A stretch of 64,000 nt of DNA from Streptomyces sp. SAI-127 (GCF_029894425.1 NZ_JARXYJ010000001.1:1612001-1676000), one strand, 5' to 3'; numbered from the stretch's first letter, positions 43,749-52,841 are shown. The notes: generated by a model from the sequence alone, not told the origin. A program made the numbers and translations.

Positions 43749-45035
43749 CTATCCCTGCTGCTCGAGCAGCGTGTCACAGGCCTTGACAGCGTTGTCGAGA
43801 GCTTCCTGGGGGCTCTCCTTGCCCTGCAACGCCTTCGCGACCTCGTTGCGCAGGGCCGTCTTCATCTGCTCGCTGAACAGCACCGGTGTGTAATTGACCG
43901 CGTTCTTCAGCGACTTGGCGGCGGCGACCCGCACCCGCGTCTCGTCGGTCCCGTCCTCCTTGGTGAAGTAGGGGTCGTCCAGCGATCCCGCGGTGCTGGG
44001 GAAGATGGCGACCTTCTTCGCGAAGGACATCTGGTGCTCGGCGTCGGTGACGTAGTGCGCGAAGGCGACGGATGCGGCCTTCTTCTTGGTCTGCGCGTTC
44101 ACCATCACGCCCATCACGTACATGTTGACGTGCCCGGTGCTGGTGATCTGGTCGGTGATGCCGATGTTCTTGTACAGGTTCGGCGCCTGCTTCTTGAAGT
44201 TGCCGAGGTCCAGTGCGCTGCCGGGGTTCATGGCGACGGCCCCGGTGAGGAACTTCTTGCCGGAGGACTCGGGCGTGGCGGTGAGCGCCTGCGGGTCGAG
44301 CGCCTTGGCGTCGTACAGCTCCTTGTACTTGGTGAGCAGTTCGACCCCCTTGGCGTCGTTGAAGGCGAAGGCGGTGCCCTCGGAGTTCATGAGCGGGACG
44401 CCGTAGCGGCCGAAGTCCTCGATGGTGGGCACGTTGGCGAGGGTGGCGACCTTGCCGTCGCTCTTCTTCGCCAGTTCCAGGGCGTCCGCGAAGAGTTCGT
44501 CGTACGTCTTCGGCGGCTGGTCGGGGTCGATCCCGGCCTCCTCGAAGAGGGACTTGTTGTAGAAGAGCGGTCCGGTGTTGAGGTACCAGGGGAAGGCGTA
44601 CGTGCCGGTCACACCGGGTACCTGGTGGCTCGCCCAGGCGCCGTCCAGGTACTCCTTCCTGTACTGCCCGGCTGCCTTGTCGAGGTCGAGCGCGAGGCCG
44701 GCCTCGGCGAGGGGCGCGACCAGGTCCGGGGACACGTTGACGACGTCGGGCAGGGTGCCGCCCGCGGCATCGGCGCTGATCTTGTCGGCGTAGCCCTCGG
44801 CGGGCTGGTCGATCCACTTCACGTCGGTGCCGGGGTACTTCTTCTCGAAGTCGGCGATCAGGCCCTCGAAATAGTCCTTGAAGTTTGCCCTGAGGTTCCA
44901 GGTCTGGAAGGTGATGTCGCCCTCGATCTTGCCGGAGGCGTCACTCGAACCGCCGTCGTCGCCGGACCCGCAGCCGCTCAGCGGCAGAAGGACACAGACA
45001 GCGGCGGCAGCGAAGGTTCTGCGGGAAATAGGCAC
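43749..45035 (-). CDS. Sugar ABC transporter substrate-binding lipoprotein (CUT1, family 1)
   Basis: 428 residues from the GTG at 45035. A signal peptide with SRRTF and a lipobox (LSGC) is followed by the solute-binding fold of family 1: ITFQTWNLRANFKDYFEGLIADFEKKYPGTDVKWID, PDVVNVSPD and YAFPWYLNTGPLFYNKSLFEEAGID. It delivers oligosaccharides to the two permeases. The ribosome site AAGGAG is about 12 bases from the GTG, rather far, so the exact start is less sure. It is divergent from the LacI gene with operators between. Confidence 0.91.
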   Translation of the reverse strand: MPISRRTFAAAAVCVLLPLSGCGSGDDGGSSDASGKIEGDITFQTWNLRANFKDYFEGLIADFEKKYPGTDVKWIDQPAEGYADKISADAAGGTLPDVVNVSPDLVAPLAEAGLALDLDKAAGQYRKEYLDGAWASHQVPGVTGTYAFPWYLNTGPLFYNKSLFEEAGIDPDQPPKTYDELFADALELAKKSDGKVATLANVPTIEDFGRYGVPLMNSEGTAFAFNDAKGVELLTKYKELYDAKALDPQALTATPESSGKKFLTGAVAMNPGSALDLGNFKKQAPNLYKNIGITDQITSTGHVNMYVMGVMVNAQTKKKAASVAFAHYVTDAEHQMSFAKKVAIFPSTAGSLDDPYFTKEDGTDETRVRVAAAKSLKNAVNYTPVLFSEQMKTALRNEVAKALQGKESPQEALDNAVKACDTLLEQQG

Positions 45036-45132
45036 GGCGAACCGGGTCTCCTTTGCGGCGGAGTTGGCCAACGACGGAGACCCTGCACGCCGTTCCACGG
45101 GCCCGTCAATGCATCTCGCGCAGCTAATTTGT

Positions 45133-45178
45133 TTAGTGACTAATGCGTATTAGGTTGACGCAGCTGAACCGCATTAGT
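45133..45178. promoter_or_regulatory. LacI operator region for the glycan importer
   Basis: Several related repeats fill this stretch. TTAGT-G-ACTAA at 45133-45143 is a perfect palindrome, and CTAAT-N4-ATTAG at 45140-45153 overlaps it. ACTAATGCG (45139-45147) recurs inverted as CGCATTAGT (45170-45178), 31 bases away (three helical turns). A TTGACG at 45155-45160 could be the -35 of lacI. The layout suits a LacI dimer pair controlling both divergent genes. Confidence 0.65.
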
Positions 45179-45220
45179 GCATACTGTCCCGACGAACCGC
45201 AGGGAGAATGGGGAAACAGC

Positions 45221-46267
45221 GTGTCAGGCAAGCGGTCACCGGTCCGCAGGCCCACGATGAAGGACATCGCCCGGCGGGCCGGCGTCTCCCAGAGCGCGGT
45301 CTCCTTCGCACTGAACGGCCGGGCCGGGGTCTCCGAGGACACCCGCGACCGGGTGCGCAGGGTCGCCGAGGAACTCGGCTGGCGCCCGAGCACCGCGGCC
45401 CGCGCGCTGTCCGGCGAGGGCGCCGCCACGGTCGGCTTCGTGCTGGCACGGCCGGCCGAGACGCTCGGCGTCGACTCGTTCTTCCTCCAGCTCGTCTCCG
45501 GGATACAGGAAGTGCTGGCGGAGCGTCATCTCGGGCTGCTGTTCCAGGTGGTGGAGGACGTCGAGGACGAGTGCGCGGTGTACCGGCGCTGGTGGGCCGA
45601 ACACCGGGTGGACGGTGTCCTGGTGGTCGACCCGCGCACCAACGACCCACGCACCGGGGTCCTCGACGAACTGGGCCTGCCCGGTGTGGTGATCGGCGGC
45701 GCCCCCGACGAACGCCATCCGGGGCTGTCGACCGTCTGGGCGGACGACGCGGGCGCGATGGCCGCGGTCGTGGACGAGCTGTACGCGCTGGGCCACCGGC
45801 GGATCGTGCACATCGCGGGCCTGCCGGGACTCGCGCACACCGAGCGCCGGATCCGCACCCTGCGGGCGGAGGCCGAGCGGCGCGGGCTGACCGGGGTGAA
45901 GTCGGTGACCACCGACTACTCGGACGCCGCGGGCGCCGCCGTGACCCGCAGGGTCCTGGAGGCGTCCGCTCCGCCGACCGCGCTGATCTACGACAACGAC
46001 GTGATGGCCCTCGCCGGAGTCGCCGCCGCGACCGAACTGGGTCACTCGGTGCCCGCGGACGTGTCGGTGGTGGCCTGGGAGGACTCGGCGCTGTGCCGCA
46101 TGGTCAAGCCGTGGCTGTCGGCCCTGTCCCGGGACAGCGTGGAGTTCGGCCGTACGGCGGCCACGGAACTGACCGCGCTGCTGGACGGCGGTCCGGCGCG
46201 GACCGTACGGGTGCCGGTGCCCCGGCTGATCGTGCGGGACAGCACGGGAGCGGCCCGGGGCACCTGA
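45221..46267 (+). CDS. LacI-family transcriptional regulator of the glycan locus
   Basis: 348 residues from the GTG at 45221 (GGGGA six bases upstream); an upstream ATG at 45143 lies inside the operators and is unlikely. The helix-turn-helix and hinge are typical (TMKDIARRAGVSQSAVSFALNGRAGVSEDTR and RPSTAARALSG). A sugar-binding domain follows with VDGVLVVDPR, GHRRIVHIAGL and PADVSVVAWEDS. Divergence from the importer and the operators between them point to local repression relieved by a mannose- or GlcNAc-containing sugar. Confidence 0.9.
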   Translation: MSGKRSPVRRPTMKDIARRAGVSQSAVSFALNGRAGVSEDTRDRVRRVAEELGWRPSTAARALSGEGAATVGFVLARPAETLGVDSFFLQLVSGIQEVLAERHLGLLFQVVEDVEDECAVYRRWWAEHRVDGVLVVDPRTNDPRTGVLDELGLPGVVIGGAPDERHPGLSTVWADDAGAMAAVVDELYALGHRRIVHIAGLPGLAHTERRIRTLRAEAERRGLTGVKSVTTDYSDAAGAAVTRRVLEASAPPTALIYDNDVMALAGVAAATELGHSVPADVSVVAWEDSALCRMVKPWLSALSRDSVEFGRTAATELTALLDGGPARTVRVPVPRLIVRDSTGAARGT

Positions 46268-46309
46268 ACCGAGGGGGACAGCGAGCGCCCCGGCGGGGAC
46301 AATGGCCGT

Positions 46310-47332
46310 ATGCGGACAAGGGGAGCGTTCTGTGCCGCCACCGCACTCGCGCTGTCGGCCGCGGTGGGCTGTACGACCGGCGACACCGAGGACCGGACCC
46401 GCCCGAGCAGTCCGGCCGCCTCGACGCCGCGTACCGCGAGCCCGACGGCGACGGCCGCGCCGGTGAACCCCGTCTCGATCCCGGCCATGATCCAGCGCGA
46501 TCACACGGGGTCCGGTCTCGAGCTGGGCAGGGTGCTGACCCGTACCTCCGCCTACACGAGCTACGAGGTGACGTACGAGTCGGACGGCCTGACGATCTCG
46601 GGCCTGATGAACATCCCCTCGGGCAAGGGACCCTTCCCGGCCCTGGTGCTGGCGCACGGCTACATCGACCCGGAGATCTACACCACCGGCCGCGGCCTCC
46701 CCCGCGAGCAGGACCTCCTCGCCCGCAACGGCTACGTCGTCCTGCACACCGACTATCGCAACCACGCCCGCTCGGACAAGGACACGGACAACGACGTGAA
46801 CCTCCGCCTCGGTTACACCGAGGACGTGATCGGCGCGGCGATGGCACTACGGTCCTCCGGGCGCCCGGAGATCGACACCGACCGCCTCGGCCTGCTCGGC
46901 CGTTCGATGGGCGGCGGTGTCGTCCACAACACGCTGGTGGTCGCCCCGGGCCTGTTCGACGCCGCGGTCGCCTACGCGCCGGTCAGCGGGCGACCCCAGG
47001 AGAACATCGACCAGTTCCAACGCCCCGAGGGCGACCCGCTGGTGGCCGAGATCGAGTCCGAACACGGCACCCCCGAGACGAACCCCCGGTTCTGGCGCGA
47101 GGTCTCCCCCCTCACCTACGTCGACCGCGTCACCGAACCCCTCCTGATCCACCACGGCACCACCGACACGACCTGCCCCATCCGCTGGACCCGCCAGACG
47201 GTGACCGCGTTCGAGAAGGCGGGCAAGGACGTCGAGCTGCGCACATACCGGGGCGAGGGGCACACCTTCTACTCCCAGTGGGGGCGCTCGATGGACACCA
47301 CCATGGAGTTCTTCGAGCGGCATCTGAGCTGA
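46310..47332 (+). CDS. Exported alpha/beta hydrolase of the S9 peptidase/acyl-hydrolase type
   Basis: 340 residues. A signal sequence with a possible lipobox (AAVGC) and a Ser/Thr/Pro-rich linker precede the catalytic domain (about 75-340). The nucleophile elbow is GLLGRSMGGG, the Asp is in HHGTTDTTCP and the His in RGEGHTFY, as in prolyl-oligopeptidase-like hydrolases. Start at the ATG at 46310; a GACAAT -10-like sequence just upstream suggests a leaderless mRNA. It sits between LacI and GH29 genes; a role as glycan deacylase or peptidase is possible but unproven. Confidence 0.83.
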   Translation: MRTRGAFCAATALALSAAVGCTTGDTEDRTRPSSPAASTPRTASPTATAAPVNPVSIPAMIQRDHTGSGLELGRVLTRTSAYTSYEVTYESDGLTISGLMNIPSGKGPFPALVLAHGYIDPEIYTTGRGLPREQDLLARNGYVVLHTDYRNHARSDKDTDNDVNLRLGYTEDVIGAAMALRSSGRPEIDTDRLGLLGRSMGGGVVHNTLVVAPGLFDAAVAYAPVSGRPQENIDQFQRPEGDPLVAEIESEHGTPETNPRFWREVSPLTYVDRVTEPLLIHHGTTDTTCPIRWTRQTVTAFEKAGKDVELRTYRGEGHTFYSQWGRSMDTTMEFFERHLS

Positions 47333-47339
47333 GGGGTCC

Positions 47340-48872
47340 TCAGGCCCGGGACCGGTACAGCCCGAACTCCTCAATGCGTACGGCACTTCGGGCCTGCGTC
47401 ACCCGTAGTCGCCACCTCCGGGCCCGTACCGGAGCCGGCAGCAGCAGGATGCGGCTCGCGCCGATGGTGCCGGCGCCCGTGACCTCCGTCCAGGTGCCGT
47501 CGTGGAGCGCCTCGACGACGAAGCTCTCCACCTGCTGGCCGTAGCGGATGTCCTCGGCGAGGCGGATGCGGTCGACCTCGTGTTCCGTGCCGAGGTCGAC
47601 GGTGACGCGGCCCGGTGCCGACGTGGTGCGGCCGCGGGCGGCCAGGTCCTGCGGCAGCTCCCGCTCGATCCGTTCCCTGAACTCCCGTAGCCGCACGACA
47701 TCCGTGCCGTGCAGCAGGCCCTCCGTGTCCGGTGGGACATTGAGCAGCAGCACCGCGTTGCGTCCCACCGACCCGAAGAAGATCTCCGTCAGGTAGTCCA
47801 CGGACTTGGGCTGCTGGTCGGCGTGGTAGAACCAGCCGTCGCGGATGGAGACGTCGCACTCGGCGGGCCACCACTGGAGGTAGTCCGTCGCGGGCTGCGC
47901 CTTCACCAGGGCGGCGCGGCTGCCCTCGTCGGGGGTGTCGTAGGACAGGGCCCAGTCGGTGCGGCCGTACTGGTTCTCCTTGACCGGGATGACGCTCCAC
48001 TCGTCCTCGCGCGCGATGCCGCTCTCGTTGCCGACCCAGCGCAGGTCGGGACCGGTGACGGCGATCGCCGCGTCCGGGGCGAGGGTGCGCACCAGGGTGT
48101 ACCAGCTGTCCCAGTCGTAGCTCTCCACCTTCTCGGGCGGGATGTGCCCCTGCGCGCCGTCGAACCACACCTCGTCGACGGGCCCGTATTCCGTGAGTAC
48201 TTCGTACAGCGTGTTGAGCATGTGGGCGCCGTAGTCGGTGGCGTCCAGGGTGTGGAAGCGGTCCGGCGTACGGTCGTCGTCCGCCACGAGGGTCGGGATC
48301 GTGCGCGGGGCGCGGGCGCTGCCGTTGGCGTACACGCCGTGCAGGTACTGGTTCTCGTCGGCGGGCGAGATGTAGACGCCGACCTTGAGGCCATGGCGGC
48401 GCATGGAGTCGGCGAAGGAACGCAGCACATCGCCCTGACCGTCACGCCAACTGCTCGCTGCCACCGAGTGATCGGTGTAGCGGGAGGGGTAGAGGACGAA
48501 GCCGTCGTGGTGCTTGACGGTGAGGATGGCGAGCTTGAAGCCGCCGTCCTTCAGGGCCGCGGCCCACTGGTCGGTGTCGAGGCCGGTCGGCTGGAAGACG
48601 TCCGGGTCCTCGTCGCCGGTGCCCCACTCCAGGCCGGTGAAGGTGTTCACGCCGAAGTGCAGGAAAGCGGTCCGCTCGAGGCTCTGCCAGGCGACCTGCC
48701 GTGCGGTGGGCCTGACGTGGGACGCCTTGCGGACGAGGTCGGCCTCGGTGTCGTCCGGGGAGACGGGGATGCGGTAGGAACGGTCGTCGGAGGCCGCGGC
48801 AGCCATCGTGGGGATGCCGGTCACCGCGAGTGCGGTGGCGGCGGTGACGAAGAGGCGTCTGGAGACGGTCAT
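47340..48872 (-). CDS. Exported GH29 alpha-L-fucosidase
   Basis: 510 residues. The signal peptide begins SRRLFVTAATAL (possible Tat) and ends near AAAAS. The GH29 barrel follows: FLHFGVNTFTGLEWG, AILTVKHHDGFVLYPS, GVYISPADENQY and the nucleophile D238 in DEVWFDGAQG, then a C-terminal beta domain like F5/8 type C. It releases L-fucose from glycans; sequence style suggests the alpha-1,3/4-type branch, not certain. Fucose freed here could enter through the CUT2 importer and the nearby fuc operon. It lies 12 bases after the GH20 gene on the same strand. Confidence 0.92.
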   Translation of the reverse strand: MTVSRRLFVTAATALAVTGIPTMAAAASDDRSYRIPVSPDDTEADLVRKASHVRPTARQVAWQSLERTAFLHFGVNTFTGLEWGTGDEDPDVFQPTGLDTDQWAAALKDGGFKLAILTVKHHDGFVLYPSRYTDHSVAASSWRDGQGDVLRSFADSMRRHGLKVGVYISPADENQYLHGVYANGSARAPRTIPTLVADDDRTPDRFHTLDATDYGAHMLNTLYEVLTEYGPVDEVWFDGAQGHIPPEKVESYDWDSWYTLVRTLAPDAAIAVTGPDLRWVGNESGIAREDEWSVIPVKENQYGRTDWALSYDTPDEGSRAALVKAQPATDYLQWWPAECDVSIRDGWFYHADQQPKSVDYLTEIFFGSVGRNAVLLLNVPPDTEGLLHGTDVVRLREFRERIERELPQDLAARGRTTSAPGRVTVDLGTEHEVDRIRLAEDIRYGQQVESFVVEALHDGTWTEVTGAGTIGASRILLLPAPVRARRWRLRVTQARSAVRIEEFGLYRSRA

Positions 48873-48884
48873 GGGGGGTGCTCC

Positions 48885-50705
48885 TCAGCTCAAGTGCCAG
48901 ACGGCGGGGGTGCGTTGGTCGGCCGGGTACTGCACGATCCGGCCGTCGTCCGTGACGGTGAGCGCCATCTGCGTGATTGCGTTGACGAGCCGGTAGCCGC
49001 CCGCCACGGGCTCCAACTCCCAGCGCTGCAGGGTGCCGGACGGGTCGCAGGTGTCCCAGGTCGCCTCGACGCCGGGCTGCAGCGGCACGCTGAGCGTGAG
49101 CTTGCCGCCGCTGATCGCGAGGCAGCCGGCCGCCGACCGGAGGGTCACATAGCCGTCCGCCGTGCGCTGCACGGAGGCCGTGAACGACGGCCCGAAGGTG
49201 TACGTGCCGTCCGCCACCGGCACCCGGGTCAGGTCGCGCCAACCGGGCGCGTGGCCCACCGCCGCACCGCGCGCCACGAACTCCGCGTAGGTGGCGTCGG
49301 GATGCGGATCCCCCCAGGTGGCCTGGGCGACATGCCGTAGCGCCGGCCAGAGCCGGACGGCGACCTCGTTCTCCGTCTCGCCGCGTCCGTTGTCCGGCCA
49401 CAGGCTGATCTTCGCGCCGGTGACCCCCCGGGAGGAGGCGAGCTTCTCGCCCTCGAAGCTGCGCGGGTCCCAACTCTGGTCGTAGAGCGACTCGGTGTCG
49501 CTGTGGAAGCCGCCGCGGATGAGGTAGAGCGAATAGGAGGAGTTCATCACCGAGTAGCCCTGCGCGATGAGTTGACTGGGCTTGACCGCCACGTTCAGCC
49601 AGTGCTCGACCGTGGTGTCGGTCTTCACGGGCACGGTGTTGGCTCCGGTGAGCCCGTCGTTCCAGATCCGCAGCTTCACACCCTTGCTCGCCGCGTAGTC
49701 GTGGACGCGGTTGACGAAGTCGACGAAGGCGTCCTGCGGGGTGGCGCCCGAACCGTACTTCTCCTGGGCGTACTCGAGGATCTGCGGGTACTTCGCGAAG
49801 TCGGAGCCGAGCATGTACTCGTCGGCTCCCATGTGCCAGGACTTCGCCGTGAAGACCTGGGCGTACTCGTCCATCAGGCTCTTGTAGTAATCGAAGGCGG
49901 CCTGCTGGGTGATGTCGAGCCGGGAGGGCTGCTTGACGCCGTCGGAGTCGGTCAGCTGGAGGTCCGGACGGTTCTCGATCCACGGGTCGATGTGCCCCGG
50001 AGAGTTGATCTCGGGGATGATCTCGACGTGGTACTTGTCGCCGAGCGCGACGAGCTGCCGTATCTCGTCCTTGGTGTAGTAGCCCCAGGTGTTGGCCTCG
50101 GGGTGGGCGTCGCTCTTGACCTTCAGCTCCACGAGCAGCTGGTTGAGCTTGTTGTAGGCCATCTCGCGGACGAGGTTCTCCAGCCAGGGCAGCGAGACAT
50201 GGATGTAGCAGGCGCACACGCCGACGCCCCGCTCCTGGTAGCGCGGCACGTCGACCGTGCGCCCGGCGGGGATCCGGTCGCCCTGCGCGAGGAGCTGGAG
50301 GAGGGTCCGTGTGCCGTAGAAGGCGCCGGTCTCGGTCGCTCCGGTGATCGACAGGCTTCTGCCGGCGTGGAGTTCGTAGCCCTCGGCGCCGAGGGAGCTC
50401 CGGGACGGATCGACCTCGATAACGATGTCACCGGACCGGGCGGCGCCACGTACGACGGGGACCGAGCCGTGGCCTGCCGTCCGCAGATCACCGGCGAGCG
50501 TGTCCGCCACCCGGCGTTCGGCCGGATCGCCGGCGACGAGCCGGGCCCCGGGCCGGTAGGCGTAGGCGCCCGACTCCGGAGTCCACCGGGTCAGGGCAGG
50601 CACCGTGACCGGCGGGCCCTGGTCCGAGCGCGCGAGCGCCGGGGCGGGCGCCAGGAGCAGCGTCAGCAGCGCCACGACGGCGGCGAATCTCAGCCGTTTC
50701 CTCAT
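48885..50705 (-). CDS. Exported GH20 beta-N-acetylhexosaminidase with beta-trefoil-like tail
   Basis: 606 residues. The ATG at 50705 has GGGAG six bases upstream and opens a clear signal peptide (about 1-26). A GH20b-like N-domain (about 35-150) is followed by the barrel with the catalytic pair D295-E296 in WHMGADEYM, preceded by EIIPEINSPGHID. The last 130 residues carry repeated QxW-like units (TLQRWELEP) resembling a ricin-type lectin. It removes terminal GlcNAc or GalNAc from glycans; a lacto-N-biosidase type activity cannot be excluded. It is the first gene of a GH20-GH29 pair. Confidence 0.92.
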   Translation of the reverse strand: MRKRLRFAAVVALLTLLLAPAPALARSDQGPPVTVPALTRWTPESGAYAYRPGARLVAGDPAERRVADTLAGDLRTAGHGSVPVVRGAARSGDIVIEVDPSRSSLGAEGYELHAGRSLSITGATETGAFYGTRTLLQLLAQGDRIPAGRTVDVPRYQERGVGVCACYIHVSLPWLENLVREMAYNKLNQLLVELKVKSDAHPEANTWGYYTKDEIRQLVALGDKYHVEIIPEINSPGHIDPWIENRPDLQLTDSDGVKQPSRLDITQQAAFDYYKSLMDEYAQVFTAKSWHMGADEYMLGSDFAKYPQILEYAQEKYGSGATPQDAFVDFVNRVHDYAASKGVKLRIWNDGLTGANTVPVKTDTTVEHWLNVAVKPSQLIAQGYSVMNSSYSLYLIRGGFHSDTESLYDQSWDPRSFEGEKLASSRGVTGAKISLWPDNGRGETENEVAVRLWPALRHVAQATWGDPHPDATYAEFVARGAAVGHAPGWRDLTRVPVADGTYTFGPSFTASVQRTADGYVTLRSAAGCLAISGGKLTLSVPLQPGVEATWDTCDPSGTLQRWELEPVAGGYRLVNAITQMALTVTDDGRIVQYPADQRTPAVWHLS

Positions 50706-50720
50706 GAGCGACTCCCTATT

Positions 50721-50729
50721 CATCGGATG
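50721..50729. promoter_or_regulatory. Palindromic motif upstream of the GH20 gene
   Basis: CATC-G-GATG is a perfect nine-base palindrome 16-24 bases before the GH20 start. A related ATCGGATG recurs at 50795-50802, further upstream. These could be sites for a regulator other than the local LacI, whose ACTAATGCG motif is absent here. Confidence 0.35.
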
Positions 50730-50953
50730 GCTGATAATTGAGGTCCCCACAAGGGCTGTCAACGGGGCTGGATCAGCCGAGAGTTGAGCCAGAGATCGGA
50801 TGACCTGCTGATCGGCGCCTGTCACCGACGTCCCCCGTCGCGAAAAGTCCAAGAAGACCGGTCCGAATGTCCAAGCGCGAGCGCTCTCGACGCGACGTCC
50901 GCCTCCGGGCAGAGTTCTCCCTACGTACTCGCGAGTAGCCCCGAGGAGCGCAC

Positions 50954-52297
50954 GTGACCAGCTGGGTCGGCAGTACCGCCGCCGAGATCGCCGCCGCCGT
51001 CCGCGAGAAGCGGGCCACGCCCCGGGAGGTGGTGGCCGAGCACCTCGCCCGGATCGAGAAGCTCGACGGGCGGATCGGGGCGTTCCGGGTGGTGCGCGCC
51101 GAAGCGGCGCTGGCGGAGGCCGACGAGGTGGGTTCCAGGGGCGACCTCGGCGAACTGCCTCTGGCCGGGGTGCCCGTGGCCGTCAAGGACAACCTCTCCG
51201 TGCGCGGCGAGACCAACCGCGTCGGCACCGCCGCGACCCCCGACACCCCCGCCGGGGCCGACCATGAGGTCGTGGCCCGGCTGCGGGCCGCCGGCGCGGT
51301 GGTCGTGGGGCTGACGAACGTGCCGGAGCTGTGCGTCTTCGGGACCACGGAGGGCGTCCACGGCACCTCCCGCAACCCCTGGGACACCACGCGTACGGCG
51401 GGCGGCTCGTCCGGCGGCAGCGCGGCCGCGGTCGCCGCGGGCCTGGTCCCGATCGCCCTCGGCAACGACGGCATGGGCTCCCTGCGCATCCCGGCGGCCA
51501 ACTGCGGGCTCGTCACGCTGAAGCCGGGGTCGGGGGTGGTCCCGGCCGGCATCAGCGACGGGGACTGGTTCGGCATGTCCGAAAACGGTCCGCTGTCGAC
51601 CACGGTCGAGGACGCCCGCCTGCTGCTTTCGGTCATCGCCGGCACCGAGTTCGTACGACGGGACGCGCCCGCCACGCTCGACGTCGCCGTGTCCCTGCGC
51701 AGCCCGCTCGCCGGGGTCACGGTCAGCGCGCCGTATACGAACGCGGTCCGGGAGGCGGCCGGGCTGCTGATCAAGGCGGGGCATCTGGTGCGGCGCGCCG
51801 ACCCGCCGTACCCGCTCTCGCTGAGCCTCACCTCGCTCGCCACCTGGACGGCGGGCACCTCGGTGGACGCCGCGGGGCTGGATCCGCGGCTGCTGGCCCG
51901 GCGCACCCGGGTGCACGCGGCGATCGGCCGGCGCTTCGTCAAGGCCGTGCGGACGGGCAAGGCCCGGCAGGAACTGCGCGAGCGACTGGAGCCGTTCTTC
52001 GCCGAGCACGACGTCCTGCTGCTTCCGGCGCTGGCCCGCCGCTCCCCCAAGGCCGAGGCCTGGCACGAGCGGGGCTGGCTGCGCAACGTCCTGGTCAACA
52101 CCAACTACTCGCCGCTCACGCCGCCGTGGAATCTCACCGGCTGGCCGGCGATGTCGGTCCCGCTCGGCACTCTGCCCTCGGGCGCCCCCACCGCCGTACA
52201 ACTGGTGGCCCGGCCCGGGTCGGAGACGGTGCTGCTGGAGGTCGCGGAGGAACTGGAGCGGCGGCAGCCGTGGCGGCGGACGGCGCCGCTCGACTGA
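50954..52297 (+). CDS. Amidase-signature family amidase
   Basis: 447 residues from the GTG at 50954, with GAGGAG six bases upstream. The amidase signature is intact: the lysine in VAVKDNLSVRG, the glycine/serine motif TAGGSSGGSAAAVAAGL with the cis-Ser and nucleophile, and GNDGMGSLRIPAANCG in place of the usual D-x-GGSIR. It hydrolyses a carboxamide; the substrate is unknown. It is not obviously linked to the glycan locus. Confidence 0.9.
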   Translation: MTSWVGSTAAEIAAAVREKRATPREVVAEHLARIEKLDGRIGAFRVVRAEAALAEADEVGSRGDLGELPLAGVPVAVKDNLSVRGETNRVGTAATPDTPAGADHEVVARLRAAGAVVVGLTNVPELCVFGTTEGVHGTSRNPWDTTRTAGGSSGGSAAAVAAGLVPIALGNDGMGSLRIPAANCGLVTLKPGSGVVPAGISDGDWFGMSENGPLSTTVEDARLLLSVIAGTEFVRRDAPATLDVAVSLRSPLAGVTVSAPYTNAVREAAGLLIKAGHLVRRADPPYPLSLSLTSLATWTAGTSVDAAGLDPRLLARRTRVHAAIGRRFVKAVRTGKARQELRERLEPFFAEHDVLLLPALARRSPKAEAWHERGWLRNVLVNTNYSPLTPPWNLTGWPAMSVPLGTLPSGAPTAVQLVARPGSETVLLEVAEELERRQPWRRTAPLD

Positions 52298-52307
52298 ACG
52301 CCGAGCC

Positions 52308-52790
52308 CTAGAGGGCCTTGTACATGATGTGCAGCCCGACCCGCCCGTGCCGGGGGTGTTCGAAGGCGTCCGGCACGGTGCCGAGGATCGTGAAGCCGAG
52401 CGAGGTCCACAGCCGCACGGCCGGGTTGGTCTCGACGACGGCGTTGAAGACCATCCCCCGGTAGCCGTCGGCCGCGGCGGCGGCCAGGACGTGCTCGGCG
52501 AGGGTGCGGCCGATGCCGCGGCCGCCCTGGTCGGGGTCGACCATGAAGCCGGCGTTGGCGATGCGTCCCGCGGGACCGCCGTAGTTGGGAGTGACGTAGG
52601 CCGAGGCGACGAGGGCGCCGCTCTCGTCCTCGACGACGTAGACGCGCTTGGCCGGGTGCATCCACAGGGCGCGCGCTGCTTCTTCGGGGGTGCCGGGGTC
52701 CCAGGCGTAGGTCTCGCCCGCGGCCACGATCCGGTGCCAGAAAGGCCAGATCCGCGGCCAGTCCTCGGCCGCGGCTTCTCTGATCAGCAT
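52308..52790 (-). CDS. GNAT-family N-acetyltransferase
   Basis: 160 residues. The acetyl-CoA loop is visible as DQGGRGIGRTLAEHVLAAA (about 88-106), preceded by the strand ANAGFMVDP and followed by NAVVETNPAVRLWTSLGF. It resembles the phosphinothricin/putative acetyltransferase branch. It converges with the amidase gene with a 10-base gap. Substrate is unknown. Confidence 0.88.
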   Translation of the reverse strand: MLIREAAAEDWPRIWPFWHRIVAAGETYAWDPGTPEEAARALWMHPAKRVYVVEDESGALVASAYVTPNYGGPAGRIANAGFMVDPDQGGRGIGRTLAEHVLAAAAADGYRGMVFNAVVETNPAVRLWTSLGFTILGTVPDAFEHPRHGRVGLHIMYKAL

Positions 52791-52841
52791 GGGCGTGAGT
52801 CTCGCACGCCCATGCCGTCGGCGATCGCGAAGGTCCTGCGG

